Positions 50,346-60,434 of a DNA stretch of 64,000 bases are shown here, piece after piece. The stretch spans positions 62,001-126,000 of the forward strand of contig NZ_JACVPO010000001.1 in assembly GCF_018881835.1 (NCBI RefSeq). The letters run 5' to 3'. Position numbers and translations under genes: made by a program. Every line of letters starts with the position of its first letter. Within the stretch, counting starts at the first letter, position 1. Below the pieces are notes generated by a model, which was not told the DNA's origin, did no database searches, and worked only from the letters and a program-made list of their open reading frames with translations. Origin of the DNA: Polynucleobacter hallstattensis (GTDB taxonomy: Bacteria; Pseudomonadota; Gammaproteobacteria; Burkholderiales; Burkholderiaceae).

Positions 50346-52691
50346 TTAGCTACCCCTCACACGGGTAACGCGCATCACGTCATGGTTCGCACGCAAACTA
50401 CGCATCACTTTAGAGAGGTGCAGGCGACCTGATACTTGGATAGTGAAACGAATAGTGACGGCATCTTCTTTATAGCGATCATCCATGGATACGTTCATGA
50501 TGTTGGAGTCTGCAGCAGTCACACTACTGGCCACTCTAGCTAATACACCTTTACCTTGGCGCGTATCAATCGCCAAGTCAACCTCAAACTCCCGATTGAC
50601 CTCTTTACCCCACTCTACCTCGACCCACTTATCACTATCTTTAGAGAGCATTCTGAGGGCTACTTGGCAGTCATTGGTATGTACCTGCAAACCTTCGCCT
50701 TTGCCAAGATACCCAATAATGTTGTCACCTGGAATCGGGTGACAACAGGTTTGGAAATGAATTGAGTTGCCTTCTCGACCATCTACCAAGATGGCTTGGC
50801 GCTGGTGATGATGCGAGGCAATTTCTTGCTGGGGAGAGACCCAGTCTGCTGCGCCCAAGCGCATTTGGTCAGAGCCACCCTCATCATCAATCAAAATATT
50901 TAAGCGGATCGCTAACTCTTGAGAGGATCTACGGCCCAAGGCAATATTGACGCAGGCCTCTTCACGCGTTTTATCGCCAGTCCAATGCAATAACTTTTCC
51001 CAAAGTTCTGGGGATAGCAATCCTGCATCCACACCCTGCTGACGCAAAGCGCTAGCCAAGAGACGTTCGCCTAACTGCAAAGACTCGGCGTAATGCTTGG
51101 TCTTAAGTGAATGGCGTATCGAGGCGCGAGCCTTACCTGTCCTGACAAATGCTAGCCAACCTGGATTAGGCTGAGAATTAGCAGATGTCACCACCTCCAC
51201 AATGTCGCTGTTCTTTAACTCGCTACGTAAGGGTAACTGCATGCCGTTGATCTTGACTGCTACGCAGGTATTACCTACATCACTATGGATGGAGTAAGCA
51301 AAATCAAGAGCAGTAGCGCCACGTGGCAAGGCCCTAATCTGCCCTTTAGGAGTAAAGACATAAACCGCATCTGGGAACAGATCGATTTTGACGTGCTCTA
51401 AGAATTCTTGAGAATCCCCACTACTATCCTGAATATCAATCAAGGATTGCAGCCATTGATGCGCACGGTTTTGCACCTCACTCATATCAGGACCGCCATC
51501 TTTATAGGCCCAGTGCGCAGCAACACCTGCTTCAGCAACCGCATGCATATCGCCAGTACGTATCTGAAACTCTACCGGCACCCCTGATGGCCCTAGTAGC
51601 GTTGTATGCAAAGACTGATATCCATTGAGTTTAGGAATGGCAATGTAATCCTTAAACTTTCCAGGCATCGGCTTATAGAGTGCGTGCAAAAGACCGAGCG
51701 CGCGATAGCACTCGTCAATTGAATGGACTGTCACTCTAAATGCATATACATCGAGTACCTGAGAAAAACTCAAATGCTTGTTACGCATTTTGTTGTAGAT
51801 GCTAAAAAGGGTTTTTTCTCGGCCCTGCAGATCCACCTCGAGATTAGCTTTTGCAAATGCCAGCCGAGCATTCTGCAAAATCTTCTCTACCATCTCTTTA
51901 CGATTACCACGCGCCCGCTTGACAGCGCCTTCAATCACCCTAAAGCGCATGGGCATGGAGTAGCGGAAACTCAAGTCCTGCAGGTCGCGATAAATAATAT
52001 TCAGACCGAGACGGTGTGCAATCGGGGCATAAATCTCAATCGTTTCAGCAGCTACCCGGCGACGCTTTTCCATTGGGACGGCATCGAGCGTGCGCATATT
52101 GTGAGTGCGATCAGCAAGCTTCACTAAAATCACCCGAACATCGCGCGCCATTGCCATAAACATCTTGCGAAAGCTTTCGGCTTGCGCCTCGGCATGGCTT
52201 TGAAACTCCAACTTATCAAGCTTAGTTAAACCCTCTACGAGCTCAGCCACTTTGCTGCCAAACTTACCCACTAGGTCTGCTTGAGTACAACCCGTATCCT
52301 CAATCACATCATGCATTAAAGCTGCCATGATGGAAGATGCGTCTAAGCGCCAAGTAGCGCAAAGCTCAGCAACTGCTACCGGATGGGTAATATAAGGTTC
52401 ACCACTATGGCGGTACTGCCCAAGATGAGCCGCATCAGCAAAATGAAAGGCTTGCTTGATGAGAGAAACTTCATCGGGCTTGAGATAGCCCAATTTAGAA
52501 ATCAATCCATCAATCGAAACAACTTGGTGCTTTAGAGGTAGTGCAGGCGCCGATGTTGGGCCAAATAGATGTCGGCTCGACTGAGCCAACAAAGTTGCGA
52601 TGATGGAAGACTTATCGCTATTAGCGACCTCTCTAGGCGAGATCTGACCTTTAAGTTCCGATGTGTTTGGGTCGCCTAAGGGGAGCTCCAC
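50346..52691 (-). CDS. spoT: Bifunctional (p)ppGpp synthetase/hydrolase SpoT
   Basis: A 781-residue stringent-response enzyme. The HD hydrolase domain is intact (AALMHDVIEDTGC, and DRTHNMRTLDAV); the synthetase domain has KFKDYIAIPKLNGYQSLHT; then TGS (DAVYVFTPKGQIRALPRG) and a C-terminal ACT domain. Intact HD and genetic context (gmk-rpoZ-spoT) support SpoT rather than RelA. It is convergent with greB after 16 bases. Confidence 0.95.
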   Translation of the reverse strand: MELPLGDPNTSELKGQISPREVANSDKSSIIATLLAQSSRHLFGPTSAPALPLKHQVVSIDGLISKLGYLKPDEVSLIKQAFHFADAAHLGQYRHSGEPYITHPVAVAELCATWRLDASSIMAALMHDVIEDTGCTQADLVGKFGSKVAELVEGLTKLDKLEFQSHAEAQAESFRKMFMAMARDVRVILVKLADRTHNMRTLDAVPMEKRRRVAAETIEIYAPIAHRLGLNIIYRDLQDLSFRYSMPMRFRVIEGAVKRARGNRKEMVEKILQNARLAFAKANLEVDLQGREKTLFSIYNKMRNKHLSFSQVLDVYAFRVTVHSIDECYRALGLLHALYKPMPGKFKDYIAIPKLNGYQSLHTTLLGPSGVPVEFQIRTGDMHAVAEAGVAAHWAYKDGGPDMSEVQNRAHQWLQSLIDIQDSSGDSQEFLEHVKIDLFPDAVYVFTPKGQIRALPRGATALDFAYSIHSDVGNTCVAVKINGMQLPLRSELKNSDIVEVVTSANSQPNPGWLAFVRTGKARASIRHSLKTKHYAESLQLGERLLASALRQQGVDAGLLSPELWEKLLHWTGDKTREEACVNIALGRRSSQELAIRLNILIDDEGGSDQMRLGAADWVSPQQEIASHHHQRQAILVDGREGNSIHFQTCCHPIPGDNIIGYLGKGEGLQVHTNDCQVALRMLSKDSDKWVEVEWGKEVNREFEVDLAIDTRQGKGVLARVASSVTAADSNIMNVSMDDRYKEDAVTIRFTIQVSGRLHLSKVMRSLRANHDVMRVTRVRGS

Positions 52692-52706
52692 AACGGAACC
52701 CCTGAA

Positions 52707-52910
52707 TTACAAAGGTACTTTGGTCAACATGTCACGGTCGGTTACACCAGCAGCAACTTCACGCAACGCAACTACAGTTGCTTTATCTCTGGACTCAACA
52801 CGTGGGGAGTGACCTTGAACTAATTGACGTGCGCGATAGGTCGCGGCCAATACCAGCTCAAAACGATTGGGGATAGTTTTTAGACAATCTTCTACAGTAA
52901 TACGGGCCAT
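52707..52910 (-). CDS. rpoZ: RNA polymerase omega subunit
   Basis: A 67-residue subunit that helps assembly of beta' and binds ppGpp in proteobacteria. [30 protein letters not shown] is the usual N-terminus. It lies between gmk and spoT, a conserved trio that links omega, GMP kinase and ppGpp metabolism. Confidence 0.96.
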   Translation of the reverse strand: MARITVEDCLKTIPNRFELVLAATYRARQLVQGHSPRVESRDKATVVALREVAAGVTDRDMLTKVPL

Positions 52911-52955
52911 GCTGGACTCACTTAAATTTAGCTTTAATACCTATAGGATAACTGA

Positions 52956-53606
52956 TTAGACTCCGAGGCGCTTTAAAAGTGCAGGGTTACGAGCCATAAT
53001 CGGCCCTGAGCGCAGGCGGCTGGCTGCGACCACCTGTCGCAAATCAATCAATGCCCGCTCAAAATCATCATTGATCACAATGAAATCGGCTTCGTGAGCA
53101 TGCTGGAGCTCTAGATGGGCTGCAGCCAATCTTCTCTGAATGGTAGCCTCATCATCCTGACCCCGTTTACGCAAGCGCTCCTCAAGAGCCTCAAATGAAG
53201 GTGGAAAAATAAAGATCCACTGCACTTCGGGAATGATTTGACGAATCTGCTGTGCGCCCTGCCAGTCGATTTCTAACATCACATCGCGCCCGGTTTTCAT
53301 CTGAGTCTCAATCCAAGCTTTGGATGTACCGTAAAAATTACCGTGTACTTCAGCGTGCTCTAAAAAAAGACCTTGGTCACGCTCCGCAATAAATTCTGCT
53401 CTCTTGATAAAGCGATAGTCCTTACCATCCACTTCACCCGGCCTGGGTGCGCGTGTTGTCGTTGAAAGTGAAAGCTTAAGGGCTGCGTCTTCTTGCAGCA
53501 AGGCATTCACCAAGGAAGATTTACCGGCTCCTGATGGAGCGACGATCATCAACATACTGCCTTGGTAGGCAGGAGATAAATTTGCTTTAGGTTTAGGGCT
53601 GGCCAT
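52956..53606 (-). CDS. gmk: Guanylate kinase
   Basis: A 216-residue kinase converting GMP to GDP with ATP. The P-loop is APSGAGKSSLV and the GMP-binding loop is STTTRAPRPGEVDGKDYRF. An N-terminal lysine/proline-rich extension of about 15 residues precedes the fold. It lies between yicC and rpoZ on the same strand. Confidence 0.96.
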   Translation of the reverse strand: MASPKPKANLSPAYQGSMLMIVAPSGAGKSSLVNALLQEDAALKLSLSTTTRAPRPGEVDGKDYRFIKRAEFIAERDQGLFLEHAEVHGNFYGTSKAWIETQMKTGRDVMLEIDWQGAQQIRQIIPEVQWIFIFPPSFEALEERLRKRGQDDEATIQRRLAAAHLELQHAHEADFIVINDDFERALIDLRQVVAASRLRSGPIMARNPALLKRLGV

Positions 53607-53640
53607 GGTGATTAAGGTAAGTGATTGAGGTAAGCAATAG

Positions 53641-54582
53641 TTACTCTAAATTTTGCACTTGTTCACGCATCTGCTCAATCAACAGCTTGAGCTCTAAAGC
53701 AGCTTGCGTGCATTCCTCTGAAACCGATTTGGAGCTCAGGGTGTTGGCTTCACGGTTTAATTCCTGCATTAAGAAATCCAAACGTTTCCCTACTGGGCCC
53801 TTACCAGCTAAGGCAGTGTCAACTACTTGAAGATGGGTCTTAAGTCGGGCAAATTCTTCTGCCACATCAATACGTACGGCATAGAGCACAACCTCTTGAC
53901 GAATACGTTCCATTAATTCAGTACCAGATCCACTGCTTCCCTTTCCTTGCTCTTGGGCAGCTAAGGCCTCAGATAGACGCTCGGTGAGTTTTTCTTGATA
54001 CTGAGAAACGTAAAGGGGAACCTTTGGCTCTATCACCTTCACTATCTCCCGCATTTTGCTGGTGATATTGCTTAGCACTGTAACCAAGGCCTTACCTTCG
54101 GCTTGGCGACTATCCATTAGAGCGGCTAGGGCAGCGCGGCCCGCTTCAACGGTAGCAGCAATCCAGCCTTCTTCTTCACCTCTCGGCTCAGAAACAATCC
54201 CAGGCCAACGCAAAATATCGGCGATATGTAAAGCCTCTGCATTCGGGAAGGCTACTTGAGCGTGTTCTTGCAGTGTGTAAAGCGCATCTAGGCGGTCTTT
54301 GTTTAAGGCGCCCAAGGCATGGGGATTCGCCTTGGCGGCGCCAGCAGCACCGGCATTCACCCGCCATGCAGCACGAAACTCGACCTTGCCCCGAGAAAGA
54401 CTTTGCGTAGCTAGCTCTCTTAAGGCAGGCTCAGCCCCGCGACACTCGTCCGGAAGACGAAAGCCCAAATCCAGAAAGCGGCTATTTACAGCCCGACATT
54501 CCACTTGCAGATCAGCCACTACGCCAGCTCCTAGGGAGACTTGGCGAGAAGCGCTGCCATAACCAGTCATGCTCGATATCAT
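53641..54582 (-). CDS. yicC: YicC family endoribonuclease-type protein
   Basis: A 313-residue protein of the YicC/YloC family, now known from E. coli as an endoribonuclease. ISSMTGYGSASRQ at the start, ECRAVNSRFLDLGFRLPDECR and the C-terminal GKRLDFLMQELNREANTLSSKS are family blocks. ATG at 54582 is chosen because it gives the MISSMTGYGSA start; an upstream GTG adds nine unsupported residues. Divergent from rph, another RNase gene. Confidence 0.9.
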   Translation of the reverse strand: MISSMTGYGSASRQVSLGAGVVADLQVECRAVNSRFLDLGFRLPDECRGAEPALRELATQSLSRGKVEFRAAWRVNAGAAGAAKANPHALGALNKDRLDALYTLQEHAQVAFPNAEALHIADILRWPGIVSEPRGEEEGWIAATVEAGRAALAALMDSRQAEGKALVTVLSNITSKMREIVKVIEPKVPLYVSQYQEKLTERLSEALAAQEQGKGSSGSGTELMERIRQEVVLYAVRIDVAEEFARLKTHLQVVDTALAGKGPVGKRLDFLMQELNREANTLSSKSVSEECTQAALELKLLIEQMREQVQNLE

Positions 54583-54614
54583 AGGGACATTGTAGATCTT
54601 TAGGACCACACCCC

Positions 54615-55346
54615 ATGACTCAGCCCAACATCACCCGCCCCAGTGGCCGCGCCCCAGCCCAGTTACGCCCTGTGAGTATCAGCCGCGCTTTTACCAAGCA
54701 TGCCGAAGGCTCAGTCCTGATTGCCTTTGGTGACACCAAAGTGCTCTGTACAGCCAGCGTGCTGGAAAAGGTGCCGCCCCATAAAAAAGGTTCTGGTGAA
54801 GGTTGGGTTACTGCCGAGTACGGTATGTTGCCCCGCTCTACTCATACGCGTAGTGACCGTGAAGCCGCTCGTGGCAAACAATCTGGTCGCACACAAGAGA
54901 TTCAGCGTTTGATCGGCCGTGCGATGCGCAGTGTCTTTGATTTGAAAGTATTAGGTGAAAGAACAATCCATTTAGATTGCGATGTGCTGCAAGCCGACGG
55001 TGGAACACGAACTGCATCGATTACCGGTGCTTATGTTGCAGCTCGTGATGCGATCAACACCCTCCTTGAAAGTGGTGCTCTGAAAGCTGACCCCATCATC
55101 GATAGTGTTGCTGCGATTTCTGTTGGCATCTACCATGGAGTTCCCGTCCTGGATTTGGATTATCCAGAGGACTCCTCTTGCGATACCGATATGAATGTAG
55201 TCATGACTGGCAAAGGCGGCATGATTGAAGTGCAAGGTACTGCTGAGGGTCCTGCTTTCTCCCGCACCGAATTAAATGCTTTGTTAGATCTGGCCGAAGA
55301 AGGTATCCGTGATTTAACTCAGCTACAAAAAGAAGCCTTCAAATAA
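54615..55346 (+). CDS. rph: Ribonuclease PH
   Basis: A 243-residue phosphorolytic 3'-5' exoribonuclease that trims tRNA ends. [26 protein letters not shown] and [30 protein letters not shown] are family blocks; the phosphate-binding Arg/Asp residues are in [19 protein letters not shown]. Full length, unlike the truncated protein of E. coli K-12. It is followed by rdgB after 14 bases. Confidence 0.96.
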   Translation: MTQPNITRPSGRAPAQLRPVSISRAFTKHAEGSVLIAFGDTKVLCTASVLEKVPPHKKGSGEGWVTAEYGMLPRSTHTRSDREAARGKQSGRTQEIQRLIGRAMRSVFDLKVLGERTIHLDCDVLQADGGTRTASITGAYVAARDAINTLLESGALKADPIIDSVAAISVGIYHGVPVLDLDYPEDSSCDTDMNVVMTGKGGMIEVQGTAEGPAFSRTELNALLDLAEEGIRDLTQLQKEAFK

Positions 55347-55360
55347 AAGCTTAAAGGTCG

Positions 55361-55963
55361 ATGGTGCAAAAGCTCGTTCTCGCCTCTAACAATGCCGGTA
55401 AGGTCCTTGAATTTCAGGAACTACTGGCGCCCTTCCATTTTCAGGTCATTCCTCAAGGTGAATTGGGTATTCCGGCGGCAGAAGAACCGCACCAAACATT
55501 TATCGAGAATGCGCTTGCTAAGGCGCGCCATGCCAGCGCTGCGAGTGGCTTACCTGCACTCGCGGACGACTCCGGGATTTGTGCTCATGCACTAGATGGG
55601 GCACCTGGAGTGCATTCAGCACGTTATGCGGGGCTTGATGGTGATAATGCGGCCAATAATCAGAAGCTGGTTGCAGCATTACAGGGCAAATCTGATCGTG
55701 GAGCGCACTATGTTTGTGCTCTTGTGATGGTCAATAGCGCCAAGGATCCAGAGCCACTGATTGTGCAAGCCCGTTGGTATGGGCAGATCGTTGATGAGCC
55801 TCAGGGTGATCGTGGTTTTGGTTACGACCCGCACTTTTTTATACCAGAGCTGGGCAAGACCGTCGCTCAATTAGAGCCTGTTGAGAAAAACCAGATCAGC
55901 CATCGAGGCCAAGCCTTGCATGAACTCATTACCCAACTCCAAGTCCGTGCTCAATACGCTTAA
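55361..55963 (+). CDS. rdgB: XTP/dITP diphosphatase (non-canonical purine NTPase)
   Basis: A 200-residue pyrophosphatase that removes dITP and XTP from the nucleotide pool. It opens with LASNNAGKVLEFQELL, the (S/T)xNxxK nucleotide motif, and has ADDSGICAHALDGAPGVHSARYAG and GDRGFGYDPHFFIPELGKT blocks. Its end overlaps the chosen start of hemW by 44 bases. Confidence 0.95.
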   Translation: MVQKLVLASNNAGKVLEFQELLAPFHFQVIPQGELGIPAAEEPHQTFIENALAKARHASAASGLPALADDSGICAHALDGAPGVHSARYAGLDGDNAANNQKLVAALQGKSDRGAHYVCALVMVNSAKDPEPLIVQARWYGQIVDEPQGDRGFGYDPHFFIPELGKTVAQLEPVEKNQISHRGQALHELITQLQVRAQYA

Positions 55964-57137
55964 TACTGTTTTGGCTACGCAGCCAAAACTCACTGCCCTA
56001 CCCCCGCTGTCTTTGTACATTCACTTTCCGTGGTGTGAAAAGAAATGTCCATACTGTGACTTCAACTCGCATCAAATTAAAGATGGCAAGCAAGGCTTTG
56101 ATGAAGCGCGTTATATCAAGGCCCTCATTACTGATCTAGAGACTGAGCTCCCTCGCATCTGGGGTCGTCAAGTGCATAGCATCTTTATTGGCGGCGGCAC
56201 GCCAAGCTTGTTATCTGCCAATGGCATGAATGAACTCCTTTCGGCCATTCGGGCACGGGTGAACCTAGAGCCTGATTGTGAGATCACGATGGAAGCCAAT
56301 CCGGGCTCAGTGGAGACTGATAAGTTTGCTGGATTTGCTAAAGCAGGAATCAATCGCGTCTCTTTAGGGATTCAGAGTTTTCAAGATGCGCAACTCAAAG
56401 CTTTAGGGCGTATCCATAATGGTCAAGAAGCCAAGCGCGCAATTGCAATTGCTCTGCAACACTTTAAATCCGTTAATCTTGATCTCATGTTTGGCTTGCC
56501 CAATCAAACCTTAGAAGCCGCAAGATCCGATATTGAAACCGCCCTCTCGTTTAAGACTCCACATCTATCTTTTTATAACCTGACGCTAGAACCCAATACT
56601 TACTTCGCAAGCTTCCCCCCAAAACTTCCCAGCGAAGATGAGATTGATGCAATCTTTGAGCAGAACTTAAAACTGCTAGAGACAGCAGGCTATCGACGCT
56701 ATGAAGTATCTGCTTACGCCAAAAAAGGTCACGAGTGTAAACACAATCTCAATTACTGGCGCTTTGGCGATTACATCGGGATTGGCGCAGGTGCGCATGG
56801 AAAGATTTCCTTCCCTGACAAAATTACGCGTCAGGTGCGAGAACGTCATCCAGAAACCTATATGCAAGCAATAGAGACTAAGGGCGATGCCTTGATCGAA
56901 GCGAGAGAGATTGCGGCTAAAGATCTCCCTTTTGAATTCATGCTCAATACCTTGCGCCTGACTGATGGCGTAGATACCGTTACATTTGGAGAGCGCACTG
57001 GCTTGCCACTCAATGTCGTGTCTAAAGGATTGGATGAGGCGAGCAAAAAAGGTTTATTAGATTCCAATCCCAACAAGCTCAAAGCAACCGAACAAGGATT
57101 GCGCTATCTCAATAACTTACAAGAACTGTTTTTGTAA
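55920..57137 (+). CDS. hemW: Radical SAM protein HemW (heme chaperone)
   Basis: About 405 residues. The radical SAM motif CEKKCPYCDFNSH (three cysteines spaced 3 and 2) binds the [4Fe-4S] cluster; the GGGTPSLL SAM loop is present. Members once called coproporphyrinogen III oxidase-like are now seen as heme chaperones. The start could be ATG 55920 or GTG 55947, both inside rdgB; earlier starts are not supported. Confidence 0.9.
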   Translation: MNSLPNSKSVLNTLNTVLATQPKLTALPPLSLYIHFPWCEKKCPYCDFNSHQIKDGKQGFDEARYIKALITDLETELPRIWGRQVHSIFIGGGTPSLLSANGMNELLSAIRARVNLEPDCEITMEANPGSVETDKFAGFAKAGINRVSLGIQSFQDAQLKALGRIHNGQEAKRAIAIALQHFKSVNLDLMFGLPNQTLEAARSDIETALSFKTPHLSFYNLTLEPNTYFASFPPKLPSEDEIDAIFEQNLKLLETAGYRRYEVSAYAKKGHECKHNLNYWRFGDYIGIGAGAHGKISFPDKITRQVRERHPETYMQAIETKGDALIEAREIAAKDLPFEFMLNTLRLTDGVDTVTFGERTGLPLNVVSKGLDEASKKGLLDSNPNKLKATEQGLRYLNNLQELFL

Positions 57138-57165
57138 AAACTAGATACTTGCCTGGGAATTTAAA

Positions 57166-57969
57166 TTACTTTCCAGCCCAAGTGGGCGGCTTACCATCCA
57201 AGAATGCAGCAACGCCATTCTTAAAATCGTCACTGCCATAGCACTCTCGAATGAGATCATTGCAATCAGGTAAATTATTTTTAATGATTCTTGCGAGAGT
57301 TTGCTTGCTAGATTTTTGCGTGATAGGCGCCAAGCTCATTAGGCGCTCAGCCAGCTGATGTGACTCACTCTCCAGCGCTTGAGCAGGATACATGGCCAAG
57401 AGGTAGCCCTGTTTGAGTAGCTCAGGTGCCGTCACGAGCTCAGCTAGTAATAACATACGCTTGACGATATTGATACCCAGATGCGCAACGAGCCAAGCAA
57501 CATTAGCAGCAGATAAACAATTACCCAGTGTTTTGGCAATAGGCACTCCGAAGCGCGCATCGGGTGTGGAGATTCTGAAATCGCAACAACTAGCAATTGC
57601 AAGACCTCCACCAACCGCCATGCCATCAATGACTGCAATCGTTGGAATAGGCAACATGGCTAAGGGTGCGAGGTAAGCATCAATACCCTCTTCGTACAAA
57701 ATACCATCTTCACCAGAACTAAATCCAGAGAACTGGGCGATATCACTACCCGAGACAAAAGACTTACCGCCAGCACCCCTCAGAATAGCAACTCTCGCAG
57801 AAGAATTCTGAGTCAAATCCTCGCAAATCGATTTGAGGCTTTGGTACATTCCCACTGTCATTGCATTACGAGCAGCAACATGGTCAAAAGTAATATATGC
57901 AATGTTATTGCGAAGCTCTAAACGAACTTCGGCAATACGATCTGGGGTGGAGTTAATGGCTGTTGTCAT
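57166..57969 (-). CDS. Enoyl-CoA hydratase/isomerase (crotonase) family protein
   Basis: A 267-residue crotonase. The oxyanion-hole glycines are in SFVSGSDIAQFSG and the second region AVIDGMAVGGGLAIASCCDFRI; ARNAMTVGMYQ is the CoA-binding N-terminus. The exact substrate is unclear. It lies after a terminator that separates it from the TctC gene on the same strand. Confidence 0.88.
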   Translation of the reverse strand: MTTAINSTPDRIAEVRLELRNNIAYITFDHVAARNAMTVGMYQSLKSICEDLTQNSSARVAILRGAGGKSFVSGSDIAQFSGFSSGEDGILYEEGIDAYLAPLAMLPIPTIAVIDGMAVGGGLAIASCCDFRISTPDARFGVPIAKTLGNCLSAANVAWLVAHLGINIVKRMLLLAELVTAPELLKQGYLLAMYPAQALESESHQLAERLMSLAPITQKSSKQTLARIIKNNLPDCNDLIRECYGSDDFKNGVAAFLDGKPPTWAGK

Positions 57970-57973
57970 GAAA

Positions 57974-58006
57974 TAAAAAACCCTCCCTCCTTCAAGAGAG
58001 AGGGTT
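57974..58006 (-). terminator. Intrinsic terminator after the TctC gene
   Basis: On the minus strand AACCCTCTCTC pairs with GAGGGAGGGTT-type sequence (one G-T pair) around a short loop and is followed by TTTTTTATTT. It also separates the crotonase gene from read-through. Confidence 0.8.
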
Positions 58007-58060
58007 GATGAACACTATAGCCCAATTAGCTAAGCTAGTTTGATAAAAACAGGAAATGAA

Positions 58061-59059
58061 TTATTCAGCCTTGATATTCAAGCTCTTTACCAAGCGCTGA
58101 TACTTCACCAACTCAGCTGCCAGGAACAAATTAAAGGCTGCCGGTGTTGCTGGACCTTCTGGTTGCAAGCCTTGAGCATCCAATGTTTTCTTAATCTCTG
58201 GATCATTGGTAGCTGCTTTTACAGCCTGATCAATTCTATTCACAACTGCAGGATCCATACCTTTAGGTCCCATCACGGAATACCAGTTGGTCACATCAAA
58301 GCCAACAATACCTACCTCATTAAATGTAGGGACGTTCGGTAGTAATGCCAAGCGCTTCGGCGTGGAGATCGCCAAAGCCTTTAAGTTGCCTTGACGAATC
58401 TGTTGCAAGTTTGGCGGCAAAGTATCAAAGTTCATTGTGATTTGACCACCCAATAAATCCACAATCGCCTGACCGCTACCTTTGTAAGGAACGTGATTCA
58501 TTTCTACGCCAGCAATCTTGGAGAATAAGGCGCCAGCTAAATGCTGAGTACTACCGATACCAGAAGAGCCATAAGTCATCTGACCTGGATTTTGCTTCGC
58601 CAAGGAAATCAATTGAGCTACCGAGTTTACTGGCAGGGAAGATTTAACTACCAACACATTTGGGACATAACCTAAATAAGTGATTGGTGTGAAGTCAGTC
58701 GCTGGGTTGTAAGGCACATTCTTAAGCACAAATGGAGAAATCGCATTCGAATTGGAATGCCCCATCAGCAAGGTGTAGCCATCCGGATTCGATTTGGCAA
58801 CCAGGTCTGCGCCAATAGTTCCAGCTGCACCAGACTTATTTTCAATGATGATGCTTTGGCCTAAGATCTCACCCATCTTAGGAGCAATAGCACGAGCCAC
58901 AATATCCGTGCCGCCACCAGGAGCAAAACCAACAATTAAGCGAATAGGTTTTGTTGGGAAGGCTTGCTGAGCATTAGCGGTTAATGAAAAAGCGCTGCAG
59001 ATACCCAGCGCCAAGAAAGCGAATCTGCGCAAAATCTGTTTAGGGGCTTGATTGGTCAT
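58061..59059 (-). CDS. Tripartite tricarboxylate transporter (TctC/Bug) substrate-binding protein
   Basis: A 332-residue periplasmic protein with signal peptide (FAFLALGICSAFSLTANAQQA) and family motifs FPTKPIRLIVGFAPGGGTDIVARAIAPKM and TYGSSGIGSTQHLAGALF. Bug proteins bind small carboxylates or other polar compounds. No TctA or TctB genes are adjacent, which is common for the many orphan Bug genes in this order. GGAGACCGT precedes the ATG. Divergent from a CoA-transferase. Confidence 0.92.
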   Translation of the reverse strand: MTNQAPKQILRRFAFLALGICSAFSLTANAQQAFPTKPIRLIVGFAPGGGTDIVARAIAPKMGEILGQSIIIENKSGAAGTIGADLVAKSNPDGYTLLMGHSNSNAISPFVLKNVPYNPATDFTPITYLGYVPNVLVVKSSLPVNSVAQLISLAKQNPGQMTYGSSGIGSTQHLAGALFSKIAGVEMNHVPYKGSGQAIVDLLGGQITMNFDTLPPNLQQIRQGNLKALAISTPKRLALLPNVPTFNEVGIVGFDVTNWYSVMGPKGMDPAVVNRIDQAVKAATNDPEIKKTLDAQGLQPEGPATPAAFNLFLAAELVKYQRLVKSLNIKAE

Positions 59060-59136
59060 ACGGTCTCCATTTTTTGTTTTATATTCAATGCTGTGAATGA
59101 ACTTTGCAATATAAACATATAAAAACTATTGAGACA

Positions 59137-60354
59137 ATGATGAAAACACCTATCAGCAAGCCTTTGCCCCTGGCAGGCGTTCGAGTTCTTGACGTAAGTC
59201 AAGTCATGGCCGGCCCCTACTGCTGCATGTTGCTTGCTGACTTGGGTGCTGATGTCATCAAAATTGAGCCGCCTGGTACTGGAGATCAAACTCGCGGGGC
59301 AATGGGATTCAAGATGAAAGGCTCAGATAGCATGGGCTTTTTGAATATGAATCGCAACAAGCGTAGCGTCACGCTCAACCTCAAAACAGAAGCCGGAAAA
59401 AAAGTATTTTTTGAGCTCGTGAAGACAGCCGATATCTTGGTCGAAAACTATCGTCCCGGCGTCATGAAAAAACTAGGCATCGACTACCCTTCCCTAAAAG
59501 ATCTCAACCCCGGACTGGTCTATGCCAGCATCTCAGGATTTGGGCAAACAGGACCGTGGGCGGATCGCCCCGGCTTTGACCTCATGGCACAAGCTATGTC
59601 TGGTGTCATGAGCGTCACAGGTTATCCAGATGGTCCTCCTGTTAAAGCGGGCGTTCCGGTAGCGGATATTGGGTGCGCTCTTTTTGCAGTCTACGGAATT
59701 TTGTCGGCCTATATTGGCAAGACGAAATCAGGTGAAGGTCAATTTATTGATGCTTCCCTCTTTGATTCTGCTTTAGCCTTTTCGATCTGGGATACAGCGC
59801 AATATTGGGGCACTGGTGTTGAGCCTTACAAGTTGGGCACATCCAATCATATGAGCGCGCCCTATCAGGCCATGAAAGCCTCCGATGGTTATTTTGTAAT
59901 GGGCGCCACCAATCAAAAGCTCTGGAAACTCCTCTGCGATAAGATTAATCGCCCAGAATTATTTGAAGATTCTCTCTTTAGAACCAATCCACTACGTCTT
60001 GCCAATCGCTTGATACTGGCTGCTGAGCTAGAGAAAACTTTTATCGCCAAAACTAGTGGGGAATGGGTGGATCTCCTATTGGCAGCAGGCATTCCGGCTG
60101 GACCAATCAATACCTACCCACAAGCATTTGATAGTGAGCATGGGCAGCATCGCCAGATGTGCATGGAGATTGACCACCCAATTGAAGGTAAAGTTCCCAA
60201 TATTGGCTTTGCAGTCAAGATGATGGGCACTCCGCAACAGGTTTCTCGTCACCCTCCTTTACTCGGCGAGCACACCGATGAAGTGCTTAAGGAATTAGGT
60301 ATTGCAGGGCAAGAACTCAAAGCACTAGAAGAAGGCGGCGCTTTCGCAGCCTGA
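59137..60354 (+). CDS. CaiB/BaiF family CoA-transferase
   Basis: A 405-residue class III CoA-transferase. LAGVRVLDVSQVMAGPYCCMLLADLGADVIKIEPPG and NRNKRSVTLNLKTEAGKK are the typical first-domain regions. ATG at 59137 is preferred to the TTG at 59104. It transfers CoA between carboxylates; neighbouring TctC and crotonase genes suggest uptake and activation of a carboxylic acid, which is an inference. Confidence 0.9.
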   Translation: MMKTPISKPLPLAGVRVLDVSQVMAGPYCCMLLADLGADVIKIEPPGTGDQTRGAMGFKMKGSDSMGFLNMNRNKRSVTLNLKTEAGKKVFFELVKTADILVENYRPGVMKKLGIDYPSLKDLNPGLVYASISGFGQTGPWADRPGFDLMAQAMSGVMSVTGYPDGPPVKAGVPVADIGCALFAVYGILSAYIGKTKSGEGQFIDASLFDSALAFSIWDTAQYWGTGVEPYKLGTSNHMSAPYQAMKASDGYFVMGATNQKLWKLLCDKINRPELFEDSLFRTNPLRLANRLILAAELEKTFIAKTSGEWVDLLLAAGIPAGPINTYPQAFDSEHGQHRQMCMEIDHPIEGKVPNIGFAVKMMGTPQQVSRHPPLLGEHTDEVLKELGIAGQELKALEEGGAFAA

Positions 60355-60380
60355 GGTATTTACTGTTTCCAAGAAAAAGA

Positions 60381-60405
60381 AATGGGCTCCTTGGAGCCCA
60401 TTTTT
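60381..60405. terminator. Bidirectional terminator between the CoA-transferase and the alkylsulfatase genes
   Basis: AATGGGCTCC / GGAGCCCATT form a strong stem with a very short loop; TTTTTAA follows on the plus strand and TTTCTTTTTC on the minus strand, so both converging genes can end here. Confidence 0.85.
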
Positions 60406-60434
60406 AACACTCACTGACTTCTTAACTACCCAAC